A DNA stretch of 64,000 nucleotides from Jeotgalicoccus coquinae (GCF_014207425.1 NZ_JACHFF010000002.1:186001-250000), one strand, 5' to 3'. Positions 1-8,799 are shown, counted from the stretch's first letter. The notes: generated from the letters alone by a model not told the origin. Made by a program: numbers and translations.

Positions 1-394
1 CTTTTGCTTCTTTTAATCCCGGCGGACGAACTGAAACCGACTTAACGGGTGTAAAGTCTGCGTAGTTCAGTTCGCTGTCTCCCGGCGCGAGATTTGCAGC
101 TGTTATGTTAGCGAGTTCGACATTCGATATATCAACGACATGAACCACAGCTTCTTTTTCAGTCATAATATTTCTAGTCGTATCTTTCTGTTCTCCGTTA
201 ACTCTCTGCACTGCAATCGACAGCATCGGCGGTTTATATGTGACAATGTTGAAATAGCTGAAAGGTGCCACATTCACAACACCTTCAGCTGATTTTGTCG
301 ATACTAGTGCGATGGGTCTCGGCACCACCGTACCGATCATTATTTTATTTTTTTCTTTAGTTGTTAAATCTTCATTTGAAAAACTGAACATCAT
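1..394 (-). CDS. Flavin reductase family protein (3' part outside window)
   Basis: Reads leftward from tandem ATG codons at 394/391 and runs off the window edge, so only about 131 N-terminal residues are visible. The visible part (early IGTVVPRPIALVST, then NVAPFSYFNIV) matches the FMN-binding split-barrel flavin reductase/DIM6-NTAB family. Such proteins bind FMN and often supply reduced flavin or reduce quinones. It lies 13 bp behind a ring-cleaving dioxygenase and is probably the last or near-last gene of the MarR-controlled aromatic/quinone stress operon. The family call is fairly firm; the substrate is unknown and the C-terminus was not seen. Confidence 0.8.
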   Translation of the reverse strand, partial: MMFSFSNEDLTTKEKNKIMIGTVVPRPIALVSTKSAEGVVNVAPFSYFNIVTYKPPMLSIAVQRVNGEQKDTTRNIMTEKEAVVHVVDISNVELANITAANLAPGDSELNYADFTPVKSVSVRPPGLKEAK

Positions 395-407
395 TATCGC
401 CCCTCAA

Positions 408-1301
408 TTAAAGGTCTAACTTCGGCATTGTTCTTACATACTCTTCTCTTTTGTGTTCATACTGCGCTGGCAGCTGCAGTGAAGAACCAAGTTCTGTCTT
501 GTCTTCATCTACATCGAATCCAGGTTCATCTGTTGCGAATTCAAAAACAACTTCTCCGCGTTCACTTGTATAAATAGACTTAAAGTAATTTCTGTCTCTG
601 ACTTCAGTAACACCGAAATTCTTGCTTTGAAGTAATGTCTGCCATTCTTCTAAAACTTCCAGGTTCGGTACAGACCATGCAATATGATGTACTGTTCCAA
701 TACCAAATCTTCCTCTTGGTTTTGGCGGAAGCTCAGTTACGATATGATGCTTCTCTTCACCAGCCGTTTCAAAGTGATAGTTTCTGTCATTAATATCGAG
801 TTCACTTAAGCCCATTGTACGCACTAGTAATTCTTTTGTGCCGTCAGGGTTACCCGATAGTAAAACAGCACCGTGGAAACCGATAATATCTTTTGTCTCA
901 GCTTCACTGTCACCCTCTACTAAAGCGAGCTCAAGTCCGTGAACATCGTCAAACTGCAGTGTATCTTTACCGAAAAGCTTTGTATGTTCAGTTTTGATAT
1001 TTTGTTCTTTCAAATGATTTTCCCATTCAGTCATGCTGCCTTTAGGAATTCTGAAAGCTATTCTGCCAACTTGTCCGCTGCCTTTAACTCCCGGTCTGTC
1101 GACAACCCAGTTAAAGAACGTAATAATTGTTCCCGGACTGCCGTCATAGTCTCCAAAGTACAAATGATAAACTCCCGGATCATCGAAGTTGACTGTCTGC
1201 TTAACTAATCTTAAGCCGAGGACGTCTCTGTAGAACTCTATATTTTCATTCGGATCACCGACAATTGCTGTAATGTGATGAATTCTTTTAATTGCTTCCA
1301 T
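408..1301 (-). CDS. Ring-cleaving dioxygenase, glyoxalase fold (MhqO/MhqE-like)
   Basis: A 297-aa two-module vicinal-oxygen-chelate protein. The first module begins IKRIHHITAIVGD and the second carries GTVHHIAWSVPN near residue 205. The paired histidines plus a late glutamate (EVVFEFATDEPGFD) are the expected metal ligands of extradiol-type ring-cleavage dioxygenases. Bacillus MhqO/MhqE homologues are induced by hydroquinones and catechols and are thought to open aromatic rings. It is the third gene of a four-gene operon, 18 bp after a paralogue. Substrate preference cannot be read from sequence. Confidence 0.85.
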   Translation of the reverse strand: MEAIKRIHHITAIVGDPNENIEFYRDVLGLRLVKQTVNFDDPGVYHLYFGDYDGSPGTIITFFNWVVDRPGVKGSGQVGRIAFRIPKGSMTEWENHLKEQNIKTEHTKLFGKDTLQFDDVHGLELALVEGDSEAETKDIIGFHGAVLLSGNPDGTKELLVRTMGLSELDINDRNYHFETAGEEKHHIVTELPPKPRGRFGIGTVHHIAWSVPNLEVLEEWQTLLQSKNFGVTEVRDRNYFKSIYTSERGEVVFEFATDEPGFDVDEDKTELGSSLQLPAQYEHKREEYVRTMPKLDL

Positions 1302-1319
1302 TTATATTCTTCCCCTTTA

Positions 1320-2279
1320 TTATTTACTTCTTGTAGTATCAAATGGTCTAATGGCTGCTTCAATCTGTGCGCGTTTCGGCTCTAAAAACGGCGGCAATGC
1401 AAGACTTTCACCTAATGTTTCGTACGGCTCGTCTCCCATGAATCCAGGTCCGTCTGTAGATAATTCAATCAGAATATGGCCAACGCGTGCATATAACGCT
1501 TCAAAGTAGAAACGGTCTACAAGTCCCGAGTTGCCGATACCCATCTTGCGGTATTTATCTTCCCACGCTGCAAGTGCTGCGTGATCTTCAACTCTGAATG
1601 ACACGTGGTGTACTTCACCGTAACCCTGACGTCCTTCAGTACCTTCATCTTTACGAAGAATAACCTGACCGCCGTTACCGCCTTCGCCAACATCTAAAAG
1701 TATTACATTGTCTTCTTCAAGAACCGGTTTCATACCGTAAACTTCCTGAAGAACTTTTTTGAAATCATCGTAATAGCTTACTGTAATCTCAATCGGACCA
1801 AGTCCGTATACTGCTTTATCTTCTGGTACAGGACCGTTTTTCCACGGTTTGCCAGGCGCTACACCTTCGTTATTTTCATCCGAGAATAACTGATAGCGCT
1901 GACCGTCAGACTCTTCAAACGGCAGTACTTTTTTACCGAACAATTCTTGAATACCGCTATGCGTTACACCATTTTCTTCAAAGCGGTTTAAATAATACTC
2001 AAGCGCTGCATCGTTTGGCACTCTGAGTCCTGTTCTCGAAATCGAGTTAGTTCCTTTCGAACCTTTAGGATTATTCGGGAAATCAAAGAAAGTCATATCC
2101 GTACCCGGTGATCCTTCATCATCAGCAAAGAATGTGTGGTAAGTCTGAATATCATCCTGGTTTACAGTTTTCTTAACCAGACGCATGCCGACAACTTCCG
2201 TCATAAATTCATAATTTCTCATCGCGTTGTCTGTCATCGCTGTTACGTGGTGTATACCTTTTAAATTTTCATTAGTCAT
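1320..2279 (-). CDS. Second ring-cleaving dioxygenase, glyoxalase fold (MhqO/MhqE-like)
   Basis: About 319 aa and a paralogue of the downstream gene, with the same two-module VOC layout: LKGIHHVTAMTD at the N-terminus, GEVHHVSFRVED near residue 225, then ILIELSTDGPGF. I place the start at the ATG at 2279, because GGAGGAAG sits at the right distance; an upstream in-frame TTG would overlap that site. It follows the MarR gene by 18 bp. Two adjacent paralogues suggest either different aromatic substrates or dosage under quinone stress. The family is clear; the exact reaction is inferred from MhqO-type homologues. Confidence 0.85.
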   Translation of the reverse strand: MTNENLKGIHHVTAMTDNAMRNYEFMTEVVGMRLVKKTVNQDDIQTYHTFFADDEGSPGTDMTFFDFPNNPKGSKGTNSISRTGLRVPNDAALEYYLNRFEENGVTHSGIQELFGKKVLPFEESDGQRYQLFSDENNEGVAPGKPWKNGPVPEDKAVYGLGPIEITVSYYDDFKKVLQEVYGMKPVLEEDNVILLDVGEGGNGGQVILRKDEGTEGRQGYGEVHHVSFRVEDHAALAAWEDKYRKMGIGNSGLVDRFYFEALYARVGHILIELSTDGPGFMGDEPYETLGESLALPPFLEPKRAQIEAAIRPFDTTRSK

Positions 2280-2297
2280 AATGTCTTCCTCCAAGTT

Positions 2298-2738
2298 TTA
2301 TTTAAGCAGGCTTTCTGCGTGCAGCCCGATTCGTTTTAATAGATTGATTGCATCTGCTACTTCATCGTTATCCCACTCATCAAATATTGTATTGATCAAT
2401 GCTTCCTGTTCTACAACTCTTGTGTCCATATACTCTTTACCATCATCGGTAATGCAGGCAAACATTACCCTTCTGTCTTCAGGGCATGGTTTTCTGTACA
2501 GAAAACCTTTCTTTTCAAGCTTATCTATAACGTAGGTAATACTGCCGCCGCCCATCAGTATTTTTTTGCCGATGGACTGGATAGGCTGATCTCCTTTGTG
2601 ATACAGCAATTCCATCACTGCATATTCATTAAGGTTAATTTCTTTCTTTAAAAAATCCTGTTTAATAAGTTTTTGTACGGATTGCGAGGACTTTATAAAA
2701 ACAGTAAATGCTTTTATACGTGCTTCTTTTTCATTCAT
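2298..2738 (-). CDS. MarR family regulator, MhqR-like quinone sensor
   Basis: A 146-aa winged-helix MarR protein. The wing region (GGGSITYVIDKLEKKGFLYR, followed by CPEDRRVMF) is typical, including the DxR turn. Its start is fixed by GGAGGTG upstream of the ATG. It leads an operon with two ring-cleaving dioxygenases and a flavin reductase, which is the gene content of MhqR regulons in Bacillus and Staphylococcus; these repress quinone-detoxification genes until electrophiles arrive. Autoregulation is likely because a palindrome lies inside its own promoter. Assignment as MhqR rather than another MarR rests on this context. Confidence 0.8.
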   Translation of the reverse strand: MNEKEARIKAFTVFIKSSQSVQKLIKQDFLKKEINLNEYAVMELLYHKGDQPIQSIGKKILMGGGSITYVIDKLEKKGFLYRKPCPEDRRVMFACITDDGKEYMDTRVVEQEALINTIFDEWDNDEVADAINLLKRIGLHAESLLK

Positions 2739-2783
2739 GTCTGCACCTCCTTCAATTAGTTCAGTTTTAAGTATATTAAATTT

Positions 2784-2823
2784 AATCTATATATAGTATA
2801 ATACTTAGATTTCGAAATATCAA
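2784..2823 (-). promoter_or_regulatory. Promoter and probable MarR operator of the dioxygenase operon
   Basis: On the minus strand a near-consensus sigma-A promoter is visible: TTGATA at 2823-2818, 17 bp, TATACT at 2800-2795. A perfect 10-bp palindrome ATTTCGAAAT (2809-2818) occupies the spacer, and AATCTA/TAGATT arms (2784-2789, 2806-2811) flank the -10. Binding here would block polymerase, so this is the natural operator for the MarR gene just downstream. The operator role is inferred. Confidence 0.65.
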
Positions 2824-2936
2824 GCGTTATATATTACCTCTGATATACTGTATGTTATCTGAATATTTATTGTATTCGAATAATAGTTATGCTAATGTTA
2901 TGAAAAAATTACTTTTCTATATAAAGAGGGTTTGAA

Positions 2937-3746
2937 ATGATTGCACTGAGAGAATTAACGACGATAAAAGATCTTGAACAGCTTGAAAAAATAGAACGGA
3001 ATGTCTGGGATATGCCGCCGCTGCCAATACATCAAACGCTGACAGCAGTTAAAAACGGCGGTGTTATTATCGGCGCTTTTGATGAAGATACTTTTATCGG
3101 TTTCAGTTATGGCTTTACCGGATTTAAGGACGGTCAAACATATCTCGTTTCTCACATGCTGGGAGTAGAAAAAGAATATCGTTCCAGAAAAATAGGGGAA
3201 AAGCTTAAAAGAAAACAGCGGGAGATTGCCATTAATAAAGGATATTCATTGATACGCTGGACATATGACCCTCTTGAAACACGCAATGCATATTTAAACC
3301 TGACTAAACTCAACGGCATTTGTTCTGTTTATAAAGAAAATGCATACGGTGAAATGAAGGACAGCATCAACAAAGGGCTGCCATCTGACCGTTTTGAAGT
3401 TCACTGGCACATAGCAAGTGAATATGTATTAGAGAAAGAAGTCTCCGACTACAGCAATGCCGCTGCATTAAATAAAGTCAGTATTGCTGACAATCTGCCG
3501 GTCAGTACGATGTTTCACAATGAACAATTTAATGCAGAAGTATATTCTCTGGAAGTTCCAATGAATTTTCAGCATGTTAAATTTAAAAATTATGCACTCG
3601 CACTGGAGTGGAGAATAAATACCAGAAGTGTATTCCAGAAACTTTTTGCCGCAGGGTATGCTGCAGTTTATTTAATTCCCGGGAAATATACTGCGAAATA
3701 TATATTTGTAAGAAAGAACACATTGCAACTTGGAGGTCATAGTTAA
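2937..3746 (+). CDS. GNAT-superfamily acetyltransferase-like protein (COG3375 type)
   Basis: A 269-aa protein whose N-terminal half is a GNAT fold: strand GGVIIGAFDEDTFIGFSYGF, then the acetyl-CoA region SHMLGVEKEYRSRKIGEKLK (residues about 70-90). The second half (from about 175) is the less conserved extension typical of COG3375 predicted acetyltransferases. Its stop overlaps the next gene's start by one base (TAATG), so it is translationally coupled to an M20 amidohydrolase. The pair suggests acylation/deacylation or salvage of N-acyl or N-carbamoyl amino acids. That role is inferred; the substrate is unknown. Confidence 0.7.
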   Translation: MIALRELTTIKDLEQLEKIERNVWDMPPLPIHQTLTAVKNGGVIIGAFDEDTFIGFSYGFTGFKDGQTYLVSHMLGVEKEYRSRKIGEKLKRKQREIAINKGYSLIRWTYDPLETRNAYLNLTKLNGICSVYKENAYGEMKDSINKGLPSDRFEVHWHIASEYVLEKEVSDYSNAAALNKVSIADNLPVSTMFHNEQFNAEVYSLEVPMNFQHVKFKNYALALEWRINTRSVFQKLFAAGYAAVYLIPGKYTAKYIFVRKNTLQLGGHS

Positions 3747-5017
3747 TGAAAGATACTTTATTAAAAGATTATAATACTGAACTTAATTACGACGGTATCG
3801 ATGGTAAGCGTCTTGCTGAGCGTCTCGATGCAATTTCAAAGATTGGGGTACTTCAAACCGGAGGCGTCAGCCGTCCCGGGTTTTCTCAGGAAGAGAAAGA
3901 TGCGAAAGCCTTAGTGACTGAGTGGATGAACGATGCCGGGCTAACTGTTGAAACAGATGCTGTCGGCAATGTTTTCGGCAGACTCACCGGCAAAGACAAT
4001 TCACAGTCTGTTGCTTCAGGTTCTCACGTTGATACTGTACCTGCGGGCGGTAATTTCGATGGTGTCCTGGGTGTACTTGCTGCACTTGAAGTTGCAGAAG
4101 CCTGGAAAGAAACAGGCTATATTCCCGATAAATCATACGAAATTATTATCTTCTCAGATGAAGAGGGTGCCCGTTTCTCCAGCGGTGTATTCGGCAGCCG
4201 TGCCTACATGGGTCTCGTTGACGATGAATTAATCGAATCGCTCAGAGACAGTGACGGTTTAAATTTTGAAGAAGTTCTCGAACAGTACGGTTCTTCATTA
4301 CAGGATTTTAAAAAGATTCAGCAGCGCGACTGGACGTTCTTCGCGGAAGCTCATATAGAGCAGGGTAAGCTGCTTGAGAAAAATAATCTTCCCGTCGGTA
4401 TAGTTAACGGTATTGCAGGACAGGCATGGCTGGAAATTGAATTCAAAGGACTTGCCGGACATGCCGGCAATACACCAATGAACGATCGTCAGGATGCGCT
4501 TGTTGCTGCCGGACGTTTTGTCAGTGAACTTGAAAGCATACCGAAAATCGTCAGCAGTACCGCCGTTGCAACGGTAGGTAAACTCGCTGTCTATCCGAAT
4601 GGTGCCAACGTTATTCCTGAATCGGTGAAGATGATTGTCGATATACGCGACATCCATGAGAAATCGCGAGACATGCTGCTTGAGCTCATATCAGAGCGGG
4701 CATACGACATTGCAAAAGAACGAGGTATCGACGTTACAGTAAGCCGTACGTCGCGTGTTAAACCCGTTCCTGTTGAAGAAACTTACAAAGATGAACTCCG
4801 CGATATATTAACAGATTTAAATATTGAAGCGATGGAGCTGCCGAGCGGGGCAGGTCATGATTCAATGAATATCGGACTCGAGCTGCCTGTCGCAATGATT
4901 TTTGCGCGCAGTAAAGCTGGCATCAGTCATAATCCCGCTGAATGGACTTCGCTCGATGACTGCGTTCTTACAGTACACGTACTGAAGAAATTCATTGAGA
5001 AACAAATGTCTAAATAA
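3746..5017 (+). CDS. M20 family Zn-dependent amidohydrolase (N-carbamoyl-amino-acid hydrolase / allantoate amidohydrolase type)
   Basis: 423 aa, normal length for the hydantoinase/carbamoylase branch of peptidase family M20. Metal-site motifs are complete: SGSHVDTVP with H94 and D96, GGNFDG with D105, SDEEGARF with E139/E140, AHIEQG near 203, and a late GAGHDSMN. The dimerisation-domain loop GLAGHAGNTPM is also present. Such enzymes cut N-carbamoyl, N-acyl or ureido groups from amino acids or ureidoglycolate precursors. No other purine or hydantoin genes are nearby, so the substrate is open. It is coupled to the GNAT gene and ends at a strong terminator. Confidence 0.85.
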   Translation: MKDTLLKDYNTELNYDGIDGKRLAERLDAISKIGVLQTGGVSRPGFSQEEKDAKALVTEWMNDAGLTVETDAVGNVFGRLTGKDNSQSVASGSHVDTVPAGGNFDGVLGVLAALEVAEAWKETGYIPDKSYEIIIFSDEEGARFSSGVFGSRAYMGLVDDELIESLRDSDGLNFEEVLEQYGSSLQDFKKIQQRDWTFFAEAHIEQGKLLEKNNLPVGIVNGIAGQAWLEIEFKGLAGHAGNTPMNDRQDALVAAGRFVSELESIPKIVSSTAVATVGKLAVYPNGANVIPESVKMIVDIRDIHEKSRDMLLELISERAYDIAKERGIDVTVSRTSRVKPVPVEETYKDELRDILTDLNIEAMELPSGAGHDSMNIGLELPVAMIFARSKAGISHNPAEWTSLDDCVLTVHVLKKFIEKQMSK

Positions 5018-5024
5018 TATAAAG

Positions 5025-5060
5025 AGCAGTGCGCATAAATTATGCGGCACTGCTTTTTTA
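5025..5060. terminator. Bidirectional intrinsic terminator (M20 gene / arsC)
   Basis: AGCAGTGC pairs with GGCACTGCT around an inner GCATAA/TTATGC stem, followed by a T-run on the plus strand. It sits between the convergent M20 and arsC genes and touches the arsC stop. Confidence 0.85.
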
Positions 5061-5459
5061 GTTTCCTGTATTTTTAAACTGCTGTATTCTTGTTTTGATT
5101 TCATCTCTGACTCTTTGGAACTCGGTCCATTCTTTACCAGCCGGATCATCAAAGCCCCAATGTTCTTTTGTCACATGAGTGGGCAATATCGGACAATTCT
5201 GATCCGCGTCGCTGCACAGCGTAACTACTAAATCAGCTTCATTGATGATATCCTGCTGAATTAAATCAGATGTATTTCCGCTGATATCGATGTCGATTTC
5301 AGCCATCGCTTTAATCGCATTTGGATTCACACCGTGCGCCTCTATACCGCCGGAGTAGACGTTCCATTCAGACCCAAGTATCTCTTTGCCGAGGCCCTCA
5401 GCCATTTGGCTGCGGCAGGCATTTCCTGTACATACAAAGTATATTGTTTTTTTAGTCAT
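5058..5459 (-). CDS. arsC: Arsenate reductase, thioredoxin-coupled
   Basis: 133 aa, closely matching the staphylococcal pI258 ArsC layout. The low-molecular-weight-phosphatase P-loop CTGNACRS begins at C10, and the redox pair C82 and C89 lies in [10 protein letters not shown], exactly the positions used in the ArsC triple-cysteine relay. The enzyme reduces arsenate to arsenite in the cytoplasm, using thioredoxin to reset the disulfide. It is the last gene of arsR-arsB-arsC, 13 bp after arsB. Confidence 0.95.
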   Translation of the reverse strand: MTKKTIYFVCTGNACRSQMAEGLGKEILGSEWNVYSGGIEAHGVNPNAIKAMAEIDIDISGNTSDLIQQDIINEADLVVTLCSDADQNCPILPTHVTKEHWGFDDPAGKEWTEFQRVRDEIKTRIQQFKNTGN

Positions 5460-5472
5460 AGCTATCCCTCAC

Positions 5473-6762
5473 TTAAAATATTAACAGCGTAAAGTATAAT
5501 CCGAGCAGTGTCATAATAAGCACCGGCGGAGTAATCAGTATGCCGATTTTAAAATACGTGCCCCACGATATCTTCATATCTTTTTTAGCGAGCACATGCA
5601 GCCACAGCAGCGTTGCCAATGAGCCGATAGGCGTTATTTTCGGTCCGAGATCCGAACCAATAACATTCGCATATATTAATCCTTCTTTAATAACATCCTG
5701 AGCACCTGTTTCGCTGATTGCTATCGCGTTAATCATTACTGTCGGCATGTTATTCATAATCGATGACAGAATAGCTGCAATTGCACCCATGCCCATTACT
5801 GTTGCGAGTAAACCGTACTCCGTAATGTTAACGATGACGTCTGCCAGTATATCTGTCAGCCCTGCGTTACGCAGCCCGAATACAACGACATACATTCCGA
5901 TAGAGAATACAACAATATTCCACGGTGCACCTTTAATTACACGTGAAACACTGACTGCTTCCGATTTACGCGATGTAACGAGAAAGACAAGTGCAATAGC
6001 TCCCGCGATAAACGACACTGGCACAGCTATAAATTCACTCGCAAGATAACCAATCAGAAGCATGATAAGTATTACCCACGAGAATTTGAACATTTTTTCA
6101 TCTTTCACAGCTTCGTACGGTTCTTTTAAGCTGCTGTCATCAAACGTTTCAGGAATAGATTTTCTGAAAAACAGCCACAATACGAGAATACTCGAAATCA
6201 GTGAAAAGATATTAGGTATTATCATATGCAGAAAGTATTCTATAAATCCGATATTAAAGTAATCCGCCGACACGATGTTCACCAGGTTGCTGACAATTAG
6301 CGGCAGGGAAGTCGTATCCGCTATAAATCCGCTGGCAATAACGAATGGAAAGATTACTTTCTCTTTCATATTTAAGTTGCGGACCATGGCCAGTACAATG
6401 GGCGTCAGAATTAATGCTGCACCGTCATTGGCAAAGAATGCTGCTACGACAGAGCCGAGCAGTGCGATGTAGATAAACATCTTCAGTCCGCTTCCGTTTG
6501 AAGCTTTCACCATGTGTCTTGCCGACCATTCAAAGAATCCTATCTCATCGAGAATTAATGAAATTAAAATTACCGCAACAAAAGTAAGAGTCGCATTCCA
6601 GACTATCCCTGTCACTTCGAGAATGTCTCCGAACGAGACCACACCTGTAATTACAGCGAGAAGGGCACCGGCCATTGCAGTAATACCAATATCCAGTCCT
6701 TTCGGCTGCCAGATTACAAAAATTAAAGTTATGATAAAAATACTAATCGCTAAAATCGTCAT
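5473..6762 (-). CDS. arsB: Arsenite/antimonite efflux permease
   Basis: About 429 aa with some 11-12 hydrophobic segments. Motifs of the ArsB/NhaD ion-transporter family are visible, such as [18 protein letters not shown] and the C-terminal [21 protein letters not shown] use the ATG at 6762, preceded by AAAGGTG and overlapping the arsR stop by one base (TGATG); a longer frame from 6792 would start inside arsR. The protein exports arsenite produced by ArsC across the membrane, driven by the membrane potential. Confidence 0.92.
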   Translation of the reverse strand: MTILAISIFIITLIFVIWQPKGLDIGITAMAGALLAVITGVVSFGDILEVTGIVWNATLTFVAVILISLILDEIGFFEWSARHMVKASNGSGLKMFIYIALLGSVVAAFFANDGAALILTPIVLAMVRNLNMKEKVIFPFVIASGFIADTTSLPLIVSNLVNIVSADYFNIGFIEYFLHMIIPNIFSLISSILVLWLFFRKSIPETFDDSSLKEPYEAVKDEKMFKFSWVILIMLLIGYLASEFIAVPVSFIAGAIALVFLVTSRKSEAVSVSRVIKGAPWNIVVFSIGMYVVVFGLRNAGLTDILADVIVNITEYGLLATVMGMGAIAAILSSIMNNMPTVMINAIAISETGAQDVIKEGLIYANVIGSDLGPKITPIGSLATLLWLHVLAKKDMKISWGTYFKIGILITPPVLIMTLLGLYFTLLIF

Positions 6763-7076
6763 CAGCAGACACCTTTTTTCATCGTTTTGCATGCACAGTC
6801 CGCATGTGCTGCATTGGTAAGCTGCACACGGTCGGAAACGCCATTCAGCATTTCGTGATTGAGTTTATACATCACTTTATTGCCGTCTTTTCTCTTCGTT
6901 ACAAAGCCGCTGTCCACCAGTATTTTCATATGGTGGCTGAGCGTCGGCTGTGAAAATTCAAAGTGTTCCAGCAGATCGCATCCGCATAGTTCTTCACACG
7001 AGAGTAAATCAAGAATTTCCAGGCGGCTGGAATCTGCTATTATTTTAAGCATTGATGCTGTTTCTTCGTAATTCAT
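6762..7076 (-). CDS. arsR: ArsR family arsenic-responsive repressor
   Basis: A 104-aa winged-helix ArsR/SmtB protein. The metalloid site in the recognition-helix region is present ([10 protein letters not shown], cysteines 27, 31 and 33), followed by the DNA-reading helix [13 protein letters not shown]. Extra cysteines in the tail (CACK, GVC) may add thiols. It should repress arsRBC until As(III) or Sb(III) binds. The gene leads the operon and is coupled to arsB by a one-base overlap. A perfect inverted repeat at its promoter fits autoregulation. Confidence 0.93.
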   Translation of the reverse strand: MNYEETASMLKIIADSSRLEILDLLSCEELCGCDLLEHFEFSQPTLSHHMKILVDSGFVTKRKDGNKVMYKLNHEMLNGVSDRVQLTNAAHADCACKTMKKGVC

Positions 7077-7112
7077 ATGTATACCTCCATAATCTTTATA
7101 TAGGCTATCATC

Positions 7113-7145
7113 TATATAGATAATTGTCTATATAATTTTATACAA
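7113..7145 (-). promoter_or_regulatory. ars promoter and ArsR operator
   Basis: Perfect 8-bp arms TATATAGA and TCTATATA (7113-7120, 7127-7134) are separated by 6 bp just upstream of arsR. A possible minus-strand promoter, TTGTAT at 7145-7140, 17 bp, TATCTA at 7122-7117, overlaps it. The dyad is seen directly; its use by ArsR is inferred from position. Confidence 0.65.
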
Positions 7146-7149
7146 ATAA

Positions 7150-7174
7150 AGCTGTCCGGGACTGCCGGACAGCT
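7150..7174 (-). terminator. Intrinsic terminator after the MATE gene
   Basis: AGCTGTCCGG and CCGGACAGCT form a GC-rich stem 13 bp past the MATE stop, followed on the minus strand by TTTATTTG. Confidence 0.75.
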
Positions 7175-7186
7175 CTTATATTTTGT

Positions 7187-8527
7187 TTATTTTTTAAACA
7201 GCTCTTTTTCATTCCATTTGCCAAACTTATAGTACAGATAGGCAAACACACTGCTGATAATAAAACTGACGCCCATTCCCATACCGACACCGATTTCCCC
7301 GAAGTACGAAGCAAACAGTCCCGATAACGGATAGCGCAGTATCCAAAAGGAGATGATATTCAGAATAAGCACCTGATACATCGCTCCGGAAGCTCTGACG
7401 ATACCATTCAGTACGAAGTTCAGACCTAAAAACGGGTAGCACAGTGCCACTATCCTTAAGTAATTCGTCCCGAATTCTACAGCATCCGCATCCTGAATAA
7501 ACATTCTGATTCCCGCTTCTGCAAAGATAATTACAACAACAGCCACACTCAGCATTAAACCGAAGTTATATAACGCAGCATAACGTGCAATCTGCTTCAC
7601 ACGCGACCATTGCCGTATACCAATGTTCTGTCCGGCCATAGCATTAACTGCCGTACCAAGCGCCATGGCAGGGAGCATAATTAAACTGTCGAGACGCTGT
7701 GCAGCACTGAATCCCGCCACACTGTCTGCACCAAACTGAGTCACCACACTCAAAATCGCTGCGATACCCGCATGAATAACACCCATCTGGAGTCCTGCCG
7801 GAATTCCAAGTTTTAGTATGAGACCCACTTCATATCGTGCAGGCAGTGTCGGCATTTTGAACGGCACCAGTTTACGTTTAACCGCCAGGTACACACTGTA
7901 CAGAAATGCAATTGCCTGAGAGCCCACTGTAGCCATCGCTGCACCTTCGATACCGAGATCAAGCACAATCATAAACACCGGTGCAAGAATCGCATTAAGT
8001 ATCACTGCTATAAAGACGATTCTAAGTGGTGTCTTACTGTCGCCAAGTGCTCTGAACACAGTATTGATGAAGTTGTAGCCAAACAGGAAAAACATCCCGA
8101 GAAGACTTATTTGGAGATATGACGCAGCCATATCCAAAATCGCTTCCGGTGTGCCAATAACTTCAAGCAGACTTTCTGCGAATATATAACCGATTACGGC
8201 AAAAACTGCTGACATCAAAGTCATAATAACGATAAAGGCATTTAAATAACGCTTCAGACCTTCTTCGTCTTTCCGTCCATGCTGCTGCGATAAAATCGTC
8301 AGCGCCGCATTATTCAATCCGAGAATGAACGACAGTATCGTGACGAGAATCGTCGTCGCAACCGCAACTGCACCCAGCGCTTCTGCACCGAGAACATTCC
8401 CGACCCACAGACTGTCGACAATCTGAAATGATGTCTGCAGCAGATTCGCCAGCATGATAGGCGCTGAAAATATAATCAGCGGCTTTAATATCGGACCGGA
8501 AGTAAAATCATTTTTCGTACTTTTCAT
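7187..8527 (-). CDS. MATE family multidrug/cation antiporter
   Basis: About 446 aa with 12 predicted membrane segments in two similar halves. The N-half has SAPIMLANLLQTSFQIVDSLWVG and the C-half GIPAGLQMGVIHAGIAAILS, a repeat typical of MATE (NorM/DinF/YeeO) exporters. I start at the ATG at 8527, preceded by CAGGTGA; the frame extends 22 codons upstream without a ribosome binding site. These proteins swap Na+ or H+ for cationic drugs or metabolites. It is a single-gene unit with its own terminator, and the substrate is unknown. Confidence 0.88.
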   Translation of the reverse strand: MKSTKNDFTSGPILKPLIIFSAPIMLANLLQTSFQIVDSLWVGNVLGAEALGAVAVATTILVTILSFILGLNNAALTILSQQHGRKDEEGLKRYLNAFIVIMTLMSAVFAVIGYIFAESLLEVIGTPEAILDMAASYLQISLLGMFFLFGYNFINTVFRALGDSKTPLRIVFIAVILNAILAPVFMIVLDLGIEGAAMATVGSQAIAFLYSVYLAVKRKLVPFKMPTLPARYEVGLILKLGIPAGLQMGVIHAGIAAILSVVTQFGADSVAGFSAAQRLDSLIMLPAMALGTAVNAMAGQNIGIRQWSRVKQIARYAALYNFGLMLSVAVVVIIFAEAGIRMFIQDADAVEFGTNYLRIVALCYPFLGLNFVLNGIVRASGAMYQVLILNIISFWILRYPLSGLFASYFGEIGVGMGMGVSFIISSVFAYLYYKFGKWNEKELFKK

Positions 8528-8609
8528 TTTTTTCACCTGCTGATATGTAATTACTATAAAACACAATCTTAATATTATAAGATGAAGCTGCACAAAAAGC
8601 TAAGTATTG

Positions 8610-8635
8610 GTTCATATGTGCACCAGACAGGGTAT
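8610..8635 (+). promoter_or_regulatory. Candidate sigma-B-type promoter of the 29-aa membrane peptide gene
   Basis: GTTCAT (8610-8615), 14 bp, GGGTAT (8630-8635) resembles the GTTTAA-N12-15-GGGWAW stress-sigma consensus and lies 36 bp before the small gene's start. This is pattern matching only. Confidence 0.4.
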
Positions 8636-8670
8636 ATAAGCAATAACGATAACGAACGGAGGAAACATCT

Positions 8671-8760
8671 GTGAAGCGGGTTGGGTGGATAGTGATATTT
8701 CTGCTGGGATTAATTGCCGGATTCCTTATTTCAGGTTTTTTCGGTAATATATTTATATAG
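8671..8760 (+). CDS. Small hydrophobic membrane peptide (29 aa)
   Basis: A GTG-started frame encoding 29 residues: KRVGW, then a single hydrophobic helix (IVIFLLGLIAGFLISGFF) and a short tail NIFI. A good GGAGGAAA lies 6 bases before the GTG, and a sigma-B-like promoter lies further upstream. It sits alone, divergent from the MATE gene, with a terminator hairpin just after. I do not recognise the family. Single-helix stress peptides of this size are common in Firmicutes and often act on membrane complexes. Real expression is likely but unproven. Confidence 0.55.
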   Translation: MKRVGWIVIFLLGLIAGFLISGFFGNIFI

Positions 8761-8764
8761 ACAA

Positions 8765-8792
8765 GAAAAAACCGGACAACCACGTGTCCGGT
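8765..8792 (-). terminator. Intrinsic terminator (DUF779 gene; possibly also the small peptide gene)
   Basis: ACCGGACA and TGTCCGGT pair across 6 bp. The minus strand continues with a T6 run, giving a good terminator for the aldehyde dehydrogenase operon. Confidence 0.8.
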
Positions 8793-8799
8793 CCTTTCG

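Noticed and set aside
5747-6472. Frames antisense to arsB
   Set aside because: Full overlap with a well-supported membrane protein; products are shadow-like and no start signals are present.
8528-8593. 22-residue N-terminal extension of the MATE protein
   Set aside because: No ribosome site upstream, while CAGGTGA is correctly placed before the ATG at 8527.
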